Below are positions 21,527 through 32,440 of a DNA stretch of 64,000 bases, one piece after another. Position 1 is the first letter of the stretch. Each line of letters starts with the position of its first letter. Origin of the DNA: Lutraria lutraria (taxonomy: Eukaryota; Mollusca; Bivalvia; Venerida; Mactridae); the NCBI GenBank assembly GCA_964023205.1, contig OZ026833.1, positions 6,040,138 to 6,104,137 of the forward strand. The letters run 5' to 3'. The notes beneath the pieces are model-generated. The model saw only the letters and a list, made by a program, of their open reading frames with translations. It did no database searches and was not told the origin of the DNA. The position numbers were made by a program, and so were the translations under genes.

Positions 21527-21776
21527 ACGTCTGACACAAATACTAGTAACAACGCTTTACATACGCCACAACCTGACGAAGCGATGTCTGATAGACTGGC
21601 GTGCACAATCCTGATATCGACAAGTATGGGTGACGCAGAAATAAGCAGAGACTGCCACTCACATCCTGAATACATTAGAAATTACCGAAAGTAATCACAA
21701 ATAATCGAAATACTCCTTCAATTACTGGAAGAGTGATAATTAACGGAACGGATGTAATCGAGCGCTATGTTAAGAA
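21527..21776 (+). other. Probable 5' UTR exon part, after splice acceptor
   Basis: TTCTTATATTTCAG ends at 21526, a good polypyrimidine-AG acceptor, followed by 250 bp without an intron donor up to the start codon. Several upstream ATGs lie in it. That this is UTR is inference from position. Confidence 0.4.
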
Positions 21777-21784
21777 ATGTCTAA
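21767..21784 (+). promoter_or_regulatory. Six-codon upstream ORF overlapping the main start
   Basis: ATG TTA AGA AAT GTC TAA starts 10 bases before the main ATG in another frame and its stop lies inside codon 3 of the main gene. Such overlapping upstream ORFs commonly lower translation of the main frame. Whether the transcript includes it is untested. Confidence 0.45.
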
Positions 21785-23690
21785 AAGTAAGACGCAAATA
21801 AAGTTAGCAAGAATAATGACATCGAATCTACGACAAACTAAATTAATATTTCTTATTGTTGCTACAATAAGTGTGCTGTGTCTCTTTTACACGTACAACT
21901 GGAACAAATATTTTTACAAAATTTCCGGTGAAATTGCACATGTGAAATATGTATCCTTTAAAACCCCAAATCGAACAACAAGAAGTGTTTACAATGTCAT
22001 AACATCTGGATCTGGATATTTACTTAAAAACAAAAACATAACAATGAAATTCAATAAACCAATGGTTACTTACAATCAGGGAACGAAAGGATTTAGTGTG
22101 ACTGAAAATTCAGTAGTACTTGTCGATAATTCAGCAAATGATATTAAATGGCAAAGAAATTCAAATAACGAAGCAGAATTATATGGTGACATCAAATATA
22201 CCGATGAACGTACTGATTCAGAAAACACAATTATAACACTAGGCAAAGACAAACATACAGAACAAACAACTCGTATTGATTCAAAGGATGTTCGAATTGA
22301 AAATGACGATAATAAGAAAAACAACGACTTGGAAAATGATAAGAGGTTGGACAACCTGAAAAAGGAATTTACTGAAAGAGATGACAAAACTGTTGATTAC
22401 ACGGAGACAACATCCGATGCTGAAAGTGATGAATTGAAATTAAACACAGTACCGGATGTTCATGAATTAGATAACATTAAAACTAACGTGGAAGTTCCGA
22501 ATACGTTTAGTCCAACCAATAAACTCGGTAAGCAGATAGAAGATGATATTACGAACACAAATACTAATGCTGAAAATGTGGCGGCTGTTCCTGAAGATTT
22601 AAAAAGGACTAAAAGTCAATGGATAAGCAAAGCCAAGAAAAAGAAGAAAGGGAAGGATGAATCAGACATACACCATTCTGTGCCGGAAGTCAAACCTCTG
22701 CCATCACGTGACACAGATGCATTCCAGAGGGTTAGAAATCACCTCAAACAAATAGGATTTGTTGGAAATAAAATTAATCCAATTGCGTTGTCTTCAGATG
22801 CCAAAGAAGCTCTTTCTGGTACAGGCAGTGACAGACCTGATGTTTGTAAATCGTGTTTCAAGAATAATTTTGAAAAGCTTATAAACGAACCCATGCTGTG
22901 TAATGGCAATGTTGATCTGCTTATACTAATAACATCGACGGCAGTTAACAGTGACAAGAGAGAATCTATTCGTAAAACATGGGGAAGTGTTTGTAAAGAG
23001 GGTAAATCTAACATTAGATGCGTGTTCGTATTTGGAACTAAATTTAACGAACAAGAAAACCAATTTTTACAACAAGAGAGCAAAAATCATAATGACATTA
23101 TACAATTTAACTTTTACGATACCTATGCAAACCTTACTTATAAGACATTATCTTCGATTCAATGGAGCCATGATTTTTGCCCTCAGGCTAAATACATCAT
23201 GAAAACCGATGACGACATGTACGTCAACACTAATTTACTTCCCCTTTTGATCAAACGAGCTCCAGACACAGAATTTATCGGCGGCATGTGCTGGGGGCCG
23301 AGTTCTCCTCACAGAGATTCTAGTTCTAAATGGTATGTATCATTTGTCCAATATAAACATTCACTTTTCCCATCAATGTGCAGTGGAACCGGATATGTTA
23401 TGTCACGTGACGTTGCTGATGGAATTTTACGACAGTCACCAAACGTGCCGTTCTTTTATTTGGAGGATGTTTATGTTGCCATTTGTGTGAAAAAACTCAA
23501 TATTAAGCCAATTCTTGTGTCAGGGTTTAAAAACACTATGGTTGACTTCGAACCATGTCTATTCAGAAATCGATATATTACTGTGCATGGATTCAGTGGT
23601 CTCTCTCTTGAGGTATATTGGAAGCAGATCCAAATGTGCCCGTTGGATGATCTCACGCCCTCTATGGTTTACAGTGGGTACGCTGTATAA
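21777..23690 (+). CDS. Beta-1,3-galactosyltransferase-like enzyme (GT31), intronless
   Basis: A 637-residue type II Golgi protein expected to transfer galactose or N-acetylglucosamine in beta-1,3 linkage to glycans. A short basic cytoplasmic tail is followed by a membrane anchor at residues 22-40, then a charged, Lys/Asp/Glu/Asn-rich stem to about 370, and a C-terminal catalytic domain. Family motifs are present: RESIRKTWG at 395-403, TDDDMYVN with the metal-binding DDD at 478-480, and EDVYV at 563-567 followed by AICVKKLNI. N-glycosylation sequons include N65, N87 and N452. Known members are usually 300-420 residues, so the stem of some 300 residues is unusual, including a lysine cluster near 285-292. 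The coding part has no intron, common in this family. The first ATG is used because the anchor follows directly; Met14 is an alternative. Donor and acceptor sugars cannot be told from sequence. Confidence 0.93.
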   Translation: MSKSKTQIKLARIMTSNLRQTKLIFLIVATISVLCLFYTYNWNKYFYKISGEIAHVKYVSFKTPNRTTRSVYNVITSGSGYLLKNKNITMKFNKPMVTYNQGTKGFSVTENSVVLVDNSANDIKWQRNSNNEAELYGDIKYTDERTDSENTIITLGKDKHTEQTTRIDSKDVRIENDDNKKNNDLENDKRLDNLKKEFTERDDKTVDYTETTSDAESDELKLNTVPDVHELDNIKTNVEVPNTFSPTNKLGKQIEDDITNTNTNAENVAAVPEDLKRTKSQWISKAKKKKKGKDESDIHHSVPEVKPLPSRDTDAFQRVRNHLKQIGFVGNKINPIALSSDAKEALSGTGSDRPDVCKSCFKNNFEKLINEPMLCNGNVDLLILITSTAVNSDKRESIRKTWGSVCKEGKSNIRCVFVFGTKFNEQENQFLQQESKNHNDIIQFNFYDTYANLTYKTLSSIQWSHDFCPQAKYIMKTDDDMYVNTNLLPLLIKRAPDTEFIGGMCWGPSSPHRDSSSKWYVSFVQYKHSLFPSMCSGTGYVMSRDVADGILRQSPNVPFFYLEDVYVAICVKKLNIKPILVSGFKNTMVDFEPCLFRNRYITVHGFSGLSLEVYWKQIQMCPLDDLTPSMVYSGYAV

Positions 23691-23843
23691 ATATGGTTTG
23701 ACTTGTCAAGCGACCGGATGCTGTCATCATTACCAAAATCTCAGACGAAGGGTGCATTGATTATGATATACATTGTATTTCGAACTGACTTTGCTGCTAT
23801 CTGAAATCTTTTAGATAGCAAAAACGTTATTGTTTTTTTTTTA

Positions 23844-23849
23844 AATAAA
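23844..23849 (+). terminator. Polyadenylation signal AATAAA
   Basis: The hexamer lies about 150 bp after the stop of the glycosyltransferase, following a T-rich run. It is the first AATAAA after the stop in that region. Confidence 0.55.
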
Positions 23850-24311
23850 AGATATTGTATGTATTGTAAAATTTGAGTGTAGTGAGCTTGATTTGAACCA
23901 TCTACGCAAAAACGAATTTTAAACAATCATGTGCAAGTGTTATGATGTTCGTAAATGATGTAGTCTTAATTGTCAAGTTATTGTCTCCTAATGTCAAACC
24001 ATTGTCATTGTAACAACATGATAATTACCAATATTTTAAGAGGGACAAAAAACAAGTGATACTTGCTAACAAGGAATTCATCATTTCAAATATCCACCAA
24101 TTATCATGATTATCACGAACTCATATATTAGACACTAGACGAAATATCATATAATTATATATATATATATATTGTTTTGAGGGGGGTGTAGTATTTTTGG
24201 AGACGGTAGGATATTTGATATGCCCTCAAAACTATTTATTTGTATCTCATCCCAAACAATCCACTGACTCAATATTGAACCAAGTTCTTTAGCATGGATA
24301 GTACGTCTCAG
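23850..24311. other. Intergenic stretch without recognised gene
   Basis: AT-rich, with a TATATATA run near 24155 and nothing else defined. Confidence 0.5.
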
Positions 24312-24548
24312 AGAGGGCCTCTGTCGTTCAGTGGTTACATGGTGTCTGACAATTAGTCACTTTCTCGATCCTCATCGCTGTGAATTCAAATCCCCCGAGA
24401 TCACACAAATATCGAGTTAGCTTACGTACTGTCGATGGTTTACCCAGGTGTAAGCCAGACTGGTGCCTTCCCCACCCTGAAAGCTTGCAAAGTCGACGAA
24501 TGATCCTAGCTGTTGATGCGACTTCAGACCCCTTTGCAAAAAAAATAA
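24312..24548 (+). mobile_element. tRNA-headed SINE-like element (family D)
   Basis: A-box-like CTCTGTCGTTCAGTGGTTAC, then GTGAATTCAAATCCCC as B-box-like string. The body has GTTTACCCAGGTGTAAGCCA, ACTGGTGCCTTCCCC and GACGAATGATCCTAGC, then an A-rich end. The element at 38018 has a comparable order (TGGTCCTACCCAGGGGTACG, TCGATAAATGACCCTGGC). Family membership is tentative. Confidence 0.55.
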
Positions 24549-24820
24549 ACCACATCAACAGCGCTTCCGTGTTTTATCTGTTTTACATTACTTTTACACC
24601 CACTTCCACATGAGTGTTACGTTTAAGAGCCATAATTTTGAAATAAAAACAAGTTGAACAGTAGTAGAAGGCGGTACCCTGGCACCCACACCTCCTGGTA
24701 CCTGGTTTTGCTACATACAAAATATTTAGGCGGTAGGCATTGTGGTTTCAGCCAAGATTTTTTTAATTTTCCTATATAAGCCTGTATGAAACAAGTGACC
24801 CCTGGGACCCTAGGGAAATA

Positions 24821-25143
24821 ATGCTCATTTTTGATGTTTGACCTCTAAGTGTGACCTTGACTTTTGAGCTAGAGACCTGGATTTTGCGCACTGCACACCG
24901 TCTCATGGTGTTTAACAATAATGCCAAGTTATCTTAAACAGTTTCTATGCATAAGGGAGATACAGCCCGGACAAGGTCTATTTATGCTCATTTTTGACGT
25001 TTGACCTCTAAGTGTGACCTTGACCTTTGAGCTAGAGACCTTGATTTTGCGCACTGCACACCGTCTCATGGTGTTAAACAATTATGCCAAGTTTTTTAAA
25101 AAAGTGTCAATGTATAAGGGAGATACAGCCCGGACAAGGATCC
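24821..25143. repeat. 163-bp tandem duplication
   Basis: Two adjacent units begin ATGCTCATTTTTGA, contain GACCTCTAAGTGTGACCTTG, GTTTTGAGCTAGAGACC-like sequence and CACTGCACACCGTCTCATGG, and end ATACAGCCCGGACAAGG. Similarity is high, with a few substitutions and indels in the last third. Confidence 0.9.
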
Positions 25144-25213
25144 GGACGGACAAACTAACTAACGCACTCACTCACTAACTAACTAACTAACGTACAGACA
25201 CGCAACCGCCATT

Positions 25214-25462
25214 GTGGCGACTATGTCGAGCTCACCGCAAGGAATCAGGAAAGAAATGGTACAAATGAATCACGTGATGCAACAGATGATGGGTATCCAG
25301 AAGAACCAAGAAGTACGGTTTAAAACACTAGAAATGATTGTACCTGTACAGTTTATGGTTGACAGAGATCCAAAGAAACCTGAGATGACAGAAACGAAGA
25401 AAGGAAAACATGACCCTGAGAAACAACCTCGGGACAAGTATGGTAAAGGAATAAAGAAATGA
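25214..25462 (+). CDS. 82-codon ORF inside the 24659 element, upstream of a histone stem-loop
   Basis: A Met-, Gln- and Lys-rich small protein frame with no family I recognise. It starts at an ATG after GCCATTGTGGCGACT, with three further Met codons in the first 25 residues; the C-terminal third is strongly basic. A GKHDPEKQPRDKYGK segment is echoed, after a shift of frame just past the stop, by a second DPKHKTTLRSYGK segment. An older longer frame with a short repeat may therefore have been broken. The stop lies 51 bp before the histone-type stem-loop. It is not a core or linker histone by sequence. Expression is unproven; chance or decayed coding are both possible. Confidence 0.35.
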   Translation: MATMSSSPQGIRKEMVQMNHVMQQMMGIQKNQEVRFKTLEMIVPVQFMVDRDPKKPEMTETKKGKHDPEKQPRDKYGKGIKK

Positions 25463-25513
25463 AGATCCGAAGCATAAAACGACCTTGAGAAGCTATGGTA
25501 AAGAAGACATAAC

Positions 25514-25529
25514 GGCCCTTTTCAGGGCC
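25514..25529 (+). terminator. Histone mRNA 3' stem-loop sequence
   Basis: GGCCCTTTTCAGGGCC forms a perfect six-pair stem with a TTTC loop and is followed by ACCA and preceded by AAC. This is the form bound by stem-loop binding protein at the 3' end of animal replication-dependent histone mRNAs. A purine-rich CGAAAGAAAAG lies 12 bases downstream (25542-25552), where the U7-pairing histone downstream element belongs. No histone gene precedes it. A coincidental match in AT-rich DNA is unlikely, but function here is untested. Confidence 0.75.
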
Positions 25530-25560
25530 ACCATGTATTTTCGAAAGAAAAGTCTATATA

Positions 25561-25578
25561 CACACACACACACACACA
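25561..25578. repeat. (CA)n microsatellite
   Basis: A pure CA run. Just downstream, CCAGAAGTTTCC (25587 on) and GGAAACTTCTGG (about 25628 on) form an inverted pair. Confidence 0.9.
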
Positions 25579-25711
25579 TACACAGTACCAGAAGTTTCCT
25601 AAAATCAAATTCATTCCATTTTGAGGGAAACTTCTGGCACCGACCTTACTCTATATTCTATATGGTACCAGGAGGCATGGGTGCCAGGGTACCGCCTTCT
25701 ACTACTGTGAA

Positions 25712-28463
25712 CGAACTGGCCTTGATACGTTAGTTTTGGACATAAATACTACCATTCAATTTATGAAAGTGAACACGTCTGTTATTTAGAGCCACAAAAG
25801 AAAAATGTATTACGAGCACAGTCATCTTCCTGTTATACTAGATTTAAGATAGCGAAGCCAAGACGGTCAATATTTCTCCATGGAAATATAAATTTTCGGG
25901 CATGTGTCTTAGTAAACAAACAAGTCGTCCTTAAGAGGATCACGTGATTCTAACAATCAATGTTAATTTTGGCATTAAATATCTACAATGTATATATAGT
26001 GTATCTATTCATTTATCGACCAATGTTTACATGACATTTAACGAGATGAAAATCGATAATAAAAAAATAAATCAAGGGTCCATGATTTGTACTCGAGATA
26101 TCATGATAACGATGATCGTAATAAACATAGAAATTTATAGATAACTAGGACCAGAAATGGGACTTGAAGATCTCCTCGAGATAAGCCTAGTGCTCATGAT
26201 TTTGATGATCGAAATGTAACTAGAGTCCTTTTCGTTGTTTTGTTATATTTGGTGTTTTATTATCCTTTGGAGTCGCTTTATTAATTTCAGTTGAAAAAGA
26301 AGCAATTGTAAAAAGTAAATATTTAAATTCGTAGAAATCACCTTCAGTTTCTTGGTTAATACCGTCCGAATGATTTATTAGAACCAGAACACAAGTAATA
26401 TTGAGATAATAAAAGAACCACTAGAATTCAGTAATAAAGTGTTCGTTGTATTGTGTGGGGAAAGACTCATAACACTGTGGTCCATCGAGCCATAGTAACA
26501 GAAATAACGAAGTTTTACTGTTTAAGTATCACTTAGAACAGTTGACACGTGTGCTGTCGCTCTTGAACGTCTCTCTCCAAGATTGGTCTTAGTTAAATGT
26601 CTGGTTTAGATCCAAAATGTATACACAAGTTCTGAATTTGTAAAATCGTACATCAATGAATCTACATTGGTCAATTATTCTTGTCAACTACTTGTACTTC
26701 TTCTCTTCCATAAACTTAACACTAAGTAAAAGTACGAAACATAAGCAATTTGGACCGTAGTTTTTAACAACGCGTCAACAGGCAGGGCCATTTTGGCGAT
26801 TTTTTTTCTAGAAGAATTATACTTATGAGTATTAGTTTATTATAGTTTGCGAGTACATAGTGTAGTGTCTATTACTAGTTGGCTAATCCTGGCCATTTGA
26901 TTAGCTAATGGTGATGACTGAATCTATTTATAGTTGATAGGTAAGTTAATCATCTCTGTGATGTTTAACCTAGACAAGCTGTTGTGTGGCATAAATAATA
27001 TCTGAAATGCTATTTGAAGCTCAATGTGGTTGTATCATAGCAGATTATGTTACTTTGTTAACATTTAGGGTTTATTCTATTTGATTGAATACTTCCATGT
27101 GCTTGTGAACTATATACATGAATTTATTCATTTGTACAATACTCATGATTGTCAATATATGTGTATTACTCATATCATGTAAATATGTTATACTCTCCTT
27201 AATGGAGGATTGAATAAAATATACAGCCAATATCCTTTAAGAAAAATGCAACTTCATACAAAAAACATAAACCAATATGCTTCTTGTAATTCGTCTACAT
27301 ATAACGTTTTGTTATAGTTTTTCTTATTCAAGCTATATAGGAGGAGGAACACACCAAGTGTAGAACGACATACCAAGAAGTCAATGCATGTACATGTATA
27401 TATATATATGATTACAAAACTATTATTTGATAAATATTATGTACTTGAATGTATTCGACAAAATATCGACTGTTATCTCAATACAGACAGACAGACTTAA
27501 CCACTGAATTATGACATGGCTATTTAAACAAATATATTTTCTCATTAGAATCACGCTTCAGTTTTAAAATAGCACATTGTCAATATAATTCTGAATATAT
27601 AGCACCATTGTAAATCACAGAGTGTTCGCAATATTGATTGAGCTAAGGTTTGTATGATGATTGTGTTATTGAAATGTCGACGATAATTTTATAGGAAGCT
27701 AATTCAGTAATCTATTGGCTATATCTCCGTGGTTACATTGCGCAATGGTACGAGAAATTTGTTGAGTAATTGTGTCAAATAAACCTTGGACTATAAAGAC
27801 ATTCGTGACTCTTATCGCGCGGTCAATATCCATGTGACATCCGTAGACTCACATGATGCCTATGTGGAGACAATATAACAACTAAATGGCAGCGGGCTGC
27901 GAGATTATTAAACTTGAGAATAGTGTCCAGACTCAAATCTCAAATTCCATCTACATGTAAAAGAATTTTGATTCAACAAATATTGCTTTTTTATTTTTTG
28001 ATACATGTTCTTAATAATTAGACTGTCAGAATTCTGTATCATTAAAATCAATTGCTTTATCGTAATAATTATATTCCTAAACATGAAAAGACAAAATATG
28101 AGATTTAAGCTCGGAGTCGGATCTGAAGTGTTTAAATGTCAGGGCCTGGAGATACGGGAAGACAAAAAATGTGTTGATAAATTATACACGGAGCTAAATA
28201 CAGTAAGACACTTTCCAATGCAAAATCTCTCTAATCCGAAAACCACTGGTTTCGAATTCATAACAGATCATGTCAATGGTTGACAATTTGTAAAACCTCT
28301 CAAATCTTAATCCTCTCTGAACCGAAAATCTCTATCGTGAAAAAAAATTCTAATCCAAAAACATAGAAATCTAGAGAAAAAAAACTTTAAGCATATTACT
28401 TGTATTTGGTCTGAATGTGTTCTGGTTATATATGTAAAATAGTCTTAATTTACGTATTAGGTA
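25712..28463. other. Long AT-rich stretch without recognised gene
   Basis: No exon is supported. TATATATA near 27400 and a short frame at 28081-28283 are the only notable features. That frame begins in an ATGAGATTTxAGCTxGGAG string also seen near 1870, so it is probably part of a dispersed repeat. Confidence 0.5.
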
Positions 28464-28650
28464 CAGTCAAGTCTGTGTCAACGGCCATGTGCACCTCCGG
28501 AGAAAGGCTACCCTATGATTAAAGGCCATTCTTTTAAAACTCGACTTTGATTACTCAGAACAAGATTTCCTCCGAATAAAGGCCACCTGTCAATTAAAGC
28601 CACATTATGTCTTTCCGAAGGGAGGCCGCTGACCGTAACAGGTGTGACAG
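28464..28650. mobile_element. CAGTCA...TGACAG MITE (copy 5)
   Basis: Starts CAGTCAAGTCTGTGTCAACG after TA and ends GGTGTGACAG before TA. TCCGAATAAAGGCCACCTGT lies inside. Confidence 0.75.
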
Positions 28651-29015
28651 TATATTGTTTCTGTGGTTTATTTTTATATTTTATTCCGTGTTTCCTTCTA
28701 TGATTTGTAGTGTGTTTAGAAATTAAACGTTGAATTTCTGAAATTATTAAGATTATTTTTTTTCAAGTGATTTTTATTTATTTTTTTCTTAAATGTAAGT
28801 GCATTGTGTTTTCATCTTTTATTAAGCCGACCTGTCTTTGTAAAACACACATTTACTATTTAACATTATACGACTTAGTTATGATTCATAAGATGGTTTG
28901 AATTTATCCCAATAACGGTGTATGAAATTTTGTAACATTATATTACACATGCTACATCTTACCCAATGCAAAACATATATAATTTGGCATGAATGTTTAG
29001 CAAGGCCAACTCTCT

Positions 29016-31901
29016 CAAAAAAGCACGTTAGCCATTTAAATTTTTCAAAATGGCCGCCATAGTTATTTCAATATCGCTTATTTCACTCGATGGTAATATT
29101 AATCTTTAAAAAAGGACTAGAGCGTATTCATATGTGTTTGAAATTGATAGAAGTGTGTTAAATTAATAAGCTGTGAACAGCTTAAAATTTACAATTAAGG
29201 TGGAACCAAACGATTGAAATGACGTCGTTTTTGACGTCAAAACGATCATTTTACGGTATTTTGAGCGCCTCTATGAAAATACCTGTCGCTCTATCAATTT
29301 AAGTAGATATTTAATGAAATAAACATTTAATAGTGAAGAATAAAATTACCTATACGTATATAGGTATAAATTTGATATCCATGACTTAATTATCAGTGCA
29401 AGTAAAACGATTTTAGATGTGAAGTTAGGTGGGGTTTTTTCTTCTCCACTTCCAAATTAAAATTGATTTTATTTAAAATCTACTTCAAGATCTAAATTTA
29501 TTTAATTTTTATCTGGCATAAAGTTATATGTTGAATCTGTTGTTCTCATAAATTTTAAGAAAATCTATCGAGCCAATTTTTTTTTATCAAAGCTTCACCT
29601 TATGAAAGTATAAAATGCTTAAAAATATACCCATTTTCTTCAGCTTTCTGTAGCTCTCCAGCCTTTTTATCTATATTTCTGTTATTTTCTATTTGCTTTT
29701 TTATTGCTTTACTTAATATGAGACTTACACATAAAGCTATCTATCAAAACTGCTGTTTCATATAGAAGTACATGTATATGCCAAACCAAATCGACTGCAT
29801 TTAGACTATATCTATCACGACATCCACTTTTGCAACCACATTTTGTCAATTTTGACAGCTCTGTACATTGGTATGAAGTTCAGTTAAAATCACCAAAAGA
29901 TAATCTTGCTTCTTCAACCCCTGTCCCCCTGAACATTTCCATCTGACAAATATAACCTGACCCCAAATACAATATGCATAATAAGTTTCTGGTCACGGGT
30001 GGATCTAGAACACACAGTGATTATATGCAAATGATTACTGGTCAGAAACCATGACCACTTAACCATGTTGGTCCCTAAAATGATTTCAGTTTTCCTGCAA
30101 TTTAATCGAACCTTGCATGATTGATATTTGCTGTGGGGCTATTCCTATCATACAAAATTATAACCAATATATCCAATACTCTGTTCATAATCATCTATAT
30201 TCACTAGTTGCTAATTTAGCTTTACTACTACTGGAGTTTGGACACACTTCCAATGTCTGCTGAGTCAACATCGAAACTAGAGAATGAAATGCACTTGTCA
30301 TTGCTTAGCCTACATATGAATAAATGTCATGTATCGCAATTCATCTGCGATTTTTACCTTGCGCAAATCCAACACCAAGTTTTTCCATTCCGAGATTAGG
30401 CAGATCAGAAAAAGCATTGACGGCTATCACATGGCGAACATAATCAAGGGGTATTGGTTCGACACAGTGTATGTTATATAATGTGTTTATAAGACTTAGT
30501 ACACATGTATTAGATATTATAGTTTGCTTATAAATCCTATGTAACAGTGAAATCATGTTTACTCATCAAAATGTTATTTGTAACATTACGGCTGAGTTTC
30601 AATAACGCTCAATTTAATAAGACTGTCAGTATGGTAACGGGGTCATGCCATGTCATGCCCCCAGTATACATTGTTTTCTCTCAAATATCAAGCTGACCTG
30701 TCTATGCCCATTAGATCGGAGAATGACATATCGTCAACGAGACCTTATTGTCCTCAAATACCTTCAAGATCTGATTCAAACTAAGTCTATCAAGGAAACA
30801 CAGGGTTATCAACAGCTACGCATCAGTTGGTCTACCACACGTCAACAGAAGTTTGTACTGTTGACGAATGTATCCAGACTTCCACATAAATTGATGGATG
30901 GAAGGCGTAAAGTATGGCGTCATCGAGATAAACATTACATAGAATATCTCACCAAACAACGATATTTGATGTAGGCATATCATGGCAACACACGACACCT
31001 TGGCTAGTAGCTGAAGAGTCTTACGACCTAGAGATACATTGACTAGGTGTTAACATCGTTCGCTGTACCCTTTGGTCAAGACGGAATTGAAGTCACATTG
31101 TATCAATAGGACAATGTTTGTCTTCATTCAGTCAAACTATAATCTGCATTCCTGTGCCTCATTACGGTACATCCTGTCTATTTAGGTGTGACTACCTGAT
31201 TACAACGATGTACAATTAAAGTAATCATGTATTGTGCTAGTAGGATAGCATTAATTAGAAATGCTTAACATATACAACGTTCAGCTTAGATGGTTCCCAT
31301 GCCAAGTTTCATGACAATGATGAAATCAATGTGTTATGTTTGTGACTTGACATTACCTCTTTTAATTCAAAAACAGTAGAATGGTTTGTTTAGGCTTCAG
31401 CATAACAAACAGTCAAATTAAAACGCATTGCGTGCAATTCCATTAAACTTATACAAGAGGAGTATTTCATGTGCATGCTAAACGCCACCTGGTTAGTAAT
31501 TTCCGATTTACCGTTGACCTTCTGATATCAAAATCAATTGGGGTCATATTGTAATGATCAACCTCCCTTCCTAATCTGAGGACCACAGGCAAACTTACTC
31601 TCTAGTTATTGGCAGACAAAGTATTCGCATTGAATGTCGCTGTGACCGAGGAATATAGGTCAGATTTTCATGTTGTAGGTCACAGTGACCTTAAAATTTG
31701 ACCTACTGACCTCAAAACTAAAAGGGGTCACTTACATGTTATTACCAACCTCTCAACACTTCTTCCAAGAGTGAGAGCATAATGAATAAAATATTTTCAG
31801 TGGTATTGCAATAAAAAGAAATATATTCCTATTATAAAATGGCCGCCATCTTGAAAATGGCCGCCATTTTGAAAAATCAAAATGGCTAACGTGCTTTTTT
31901 G
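29016..31901. mobile_element. Candidate 2.9-kb element between inverted repeats
   Basis: The left arm at 29016-29060 starts CAAAAAAGCACGTTAGCCAT and continues TTTTTCAAAATGGCCGCCAT. The right arm at 31857-31901 is its reverse complement with few changes. Next to the right arm ATGGCCGCCAT is repeated once more (31840-31850). Between them I see no transposase. 31490-31745 carries GACCTTCTGATATCAAAATC and GACCTACTGACCTCAAAA blocks that look repeat-derived. The frame at 30645-30974 has no recognised domain. True ends and target duplication are not established, so two separate insertions in opposite orientation remain possible. Confidence 0.45.
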
Positions 31902-32279
31902 GAAAAGGACACATTGAGCTACATCTGTGCCAATTTTGGTGCTTGTATCACCAACTGAACGATTTTGAGATATTTTCTACTTAATCTGCCCAGCTAGAAG
32001 TCAATTGTGCTGTTTTTTCGGTCAACGGAATATGTCGCCATATCTTCATTCGAAACATCTAGGCTGATTTCATACCTTTATCAATAAGTAGTCGGTCAAT
32101 GGCCACATACTTGTCTGCGCTTTTTTCTAAATATAGTTACAGTTAACGTATTTATCAAGTATTTTGCACTTAGTAGCTCATTTTCTAGGTCAACCAAACG
32201 AGGACAAAATAAGTCATGTTCCCGGTTAATGGACAAAAAGGTAAGGAAGAATTTTTTTTTCCAATTTTTGAAACTGATT

Positions 32280-32440
32280 GATAGTTCGGCTGTCAATTGC
32301 CGTCAATCTCTCGGCGTGCATGAATTTTCATGCGGACCAAAGTACTACGTTTTTCTACATCCGCCATGTACTTGTTAAACTGGTTCCCGTTCCATGTTGT
32401 AATGCAAGTCTATGTAAGTTTAGTTTAGTACTTTGATTCG
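32280..32440 (+). mobile_element. GGCGCGC dispersed family, full-length copy
   Basis: Runs from GATAGTTCGGCT through CTCTCGGCGTGCATGAA, GCGGACCAAAGTACTACG, TTTTTCTACATCCGCCATG and GGTTCCCGTTCCATGTTG to TTTAGTACTTTGATT. Length about 160 bp. It has no tRNA-like head and no obvious inverted ends; class unknown. Confidence 0.7.

Larger units (their letters stand above)
24659..25707 (+). mobile_element. 1049-bp inverted-repeat element with TGAA target duplication
   Basis: Terminal inverted repeats of about 44 bp start CAGTAGTAGAAGGCGGTACC and include CTGGCACCCA and CCTCCTGGTACC, with about two mismatches. TGAA flanks both ends (24655-24658, 25708-25711). Inside are a tandem duplication, an 82-codon frame, a histone-type stem-loop and an AC run. 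It has no recognisable transposase, so it is non-autonomous. Four-base duplications occur with Chapaev-type (CMC) elements, among others; the class is inference. Confidence 0.85.

Noticed and set aside
29041..29060. YY1-type regulatory site (AAAATGGCCGCCAT)
   Set aside because: The motif is part of a repeated arm and differs from the usual AAGATGGCGGC form, so a regulatory claim is not justified.
30645..30974. 109-codon frame between the 29-kb and 31.9-kb inverted repeats
   Set aside because: Basic and somewhat protein-like, but no recognised family, no splice signals, and an overlapping frame on the other strand.
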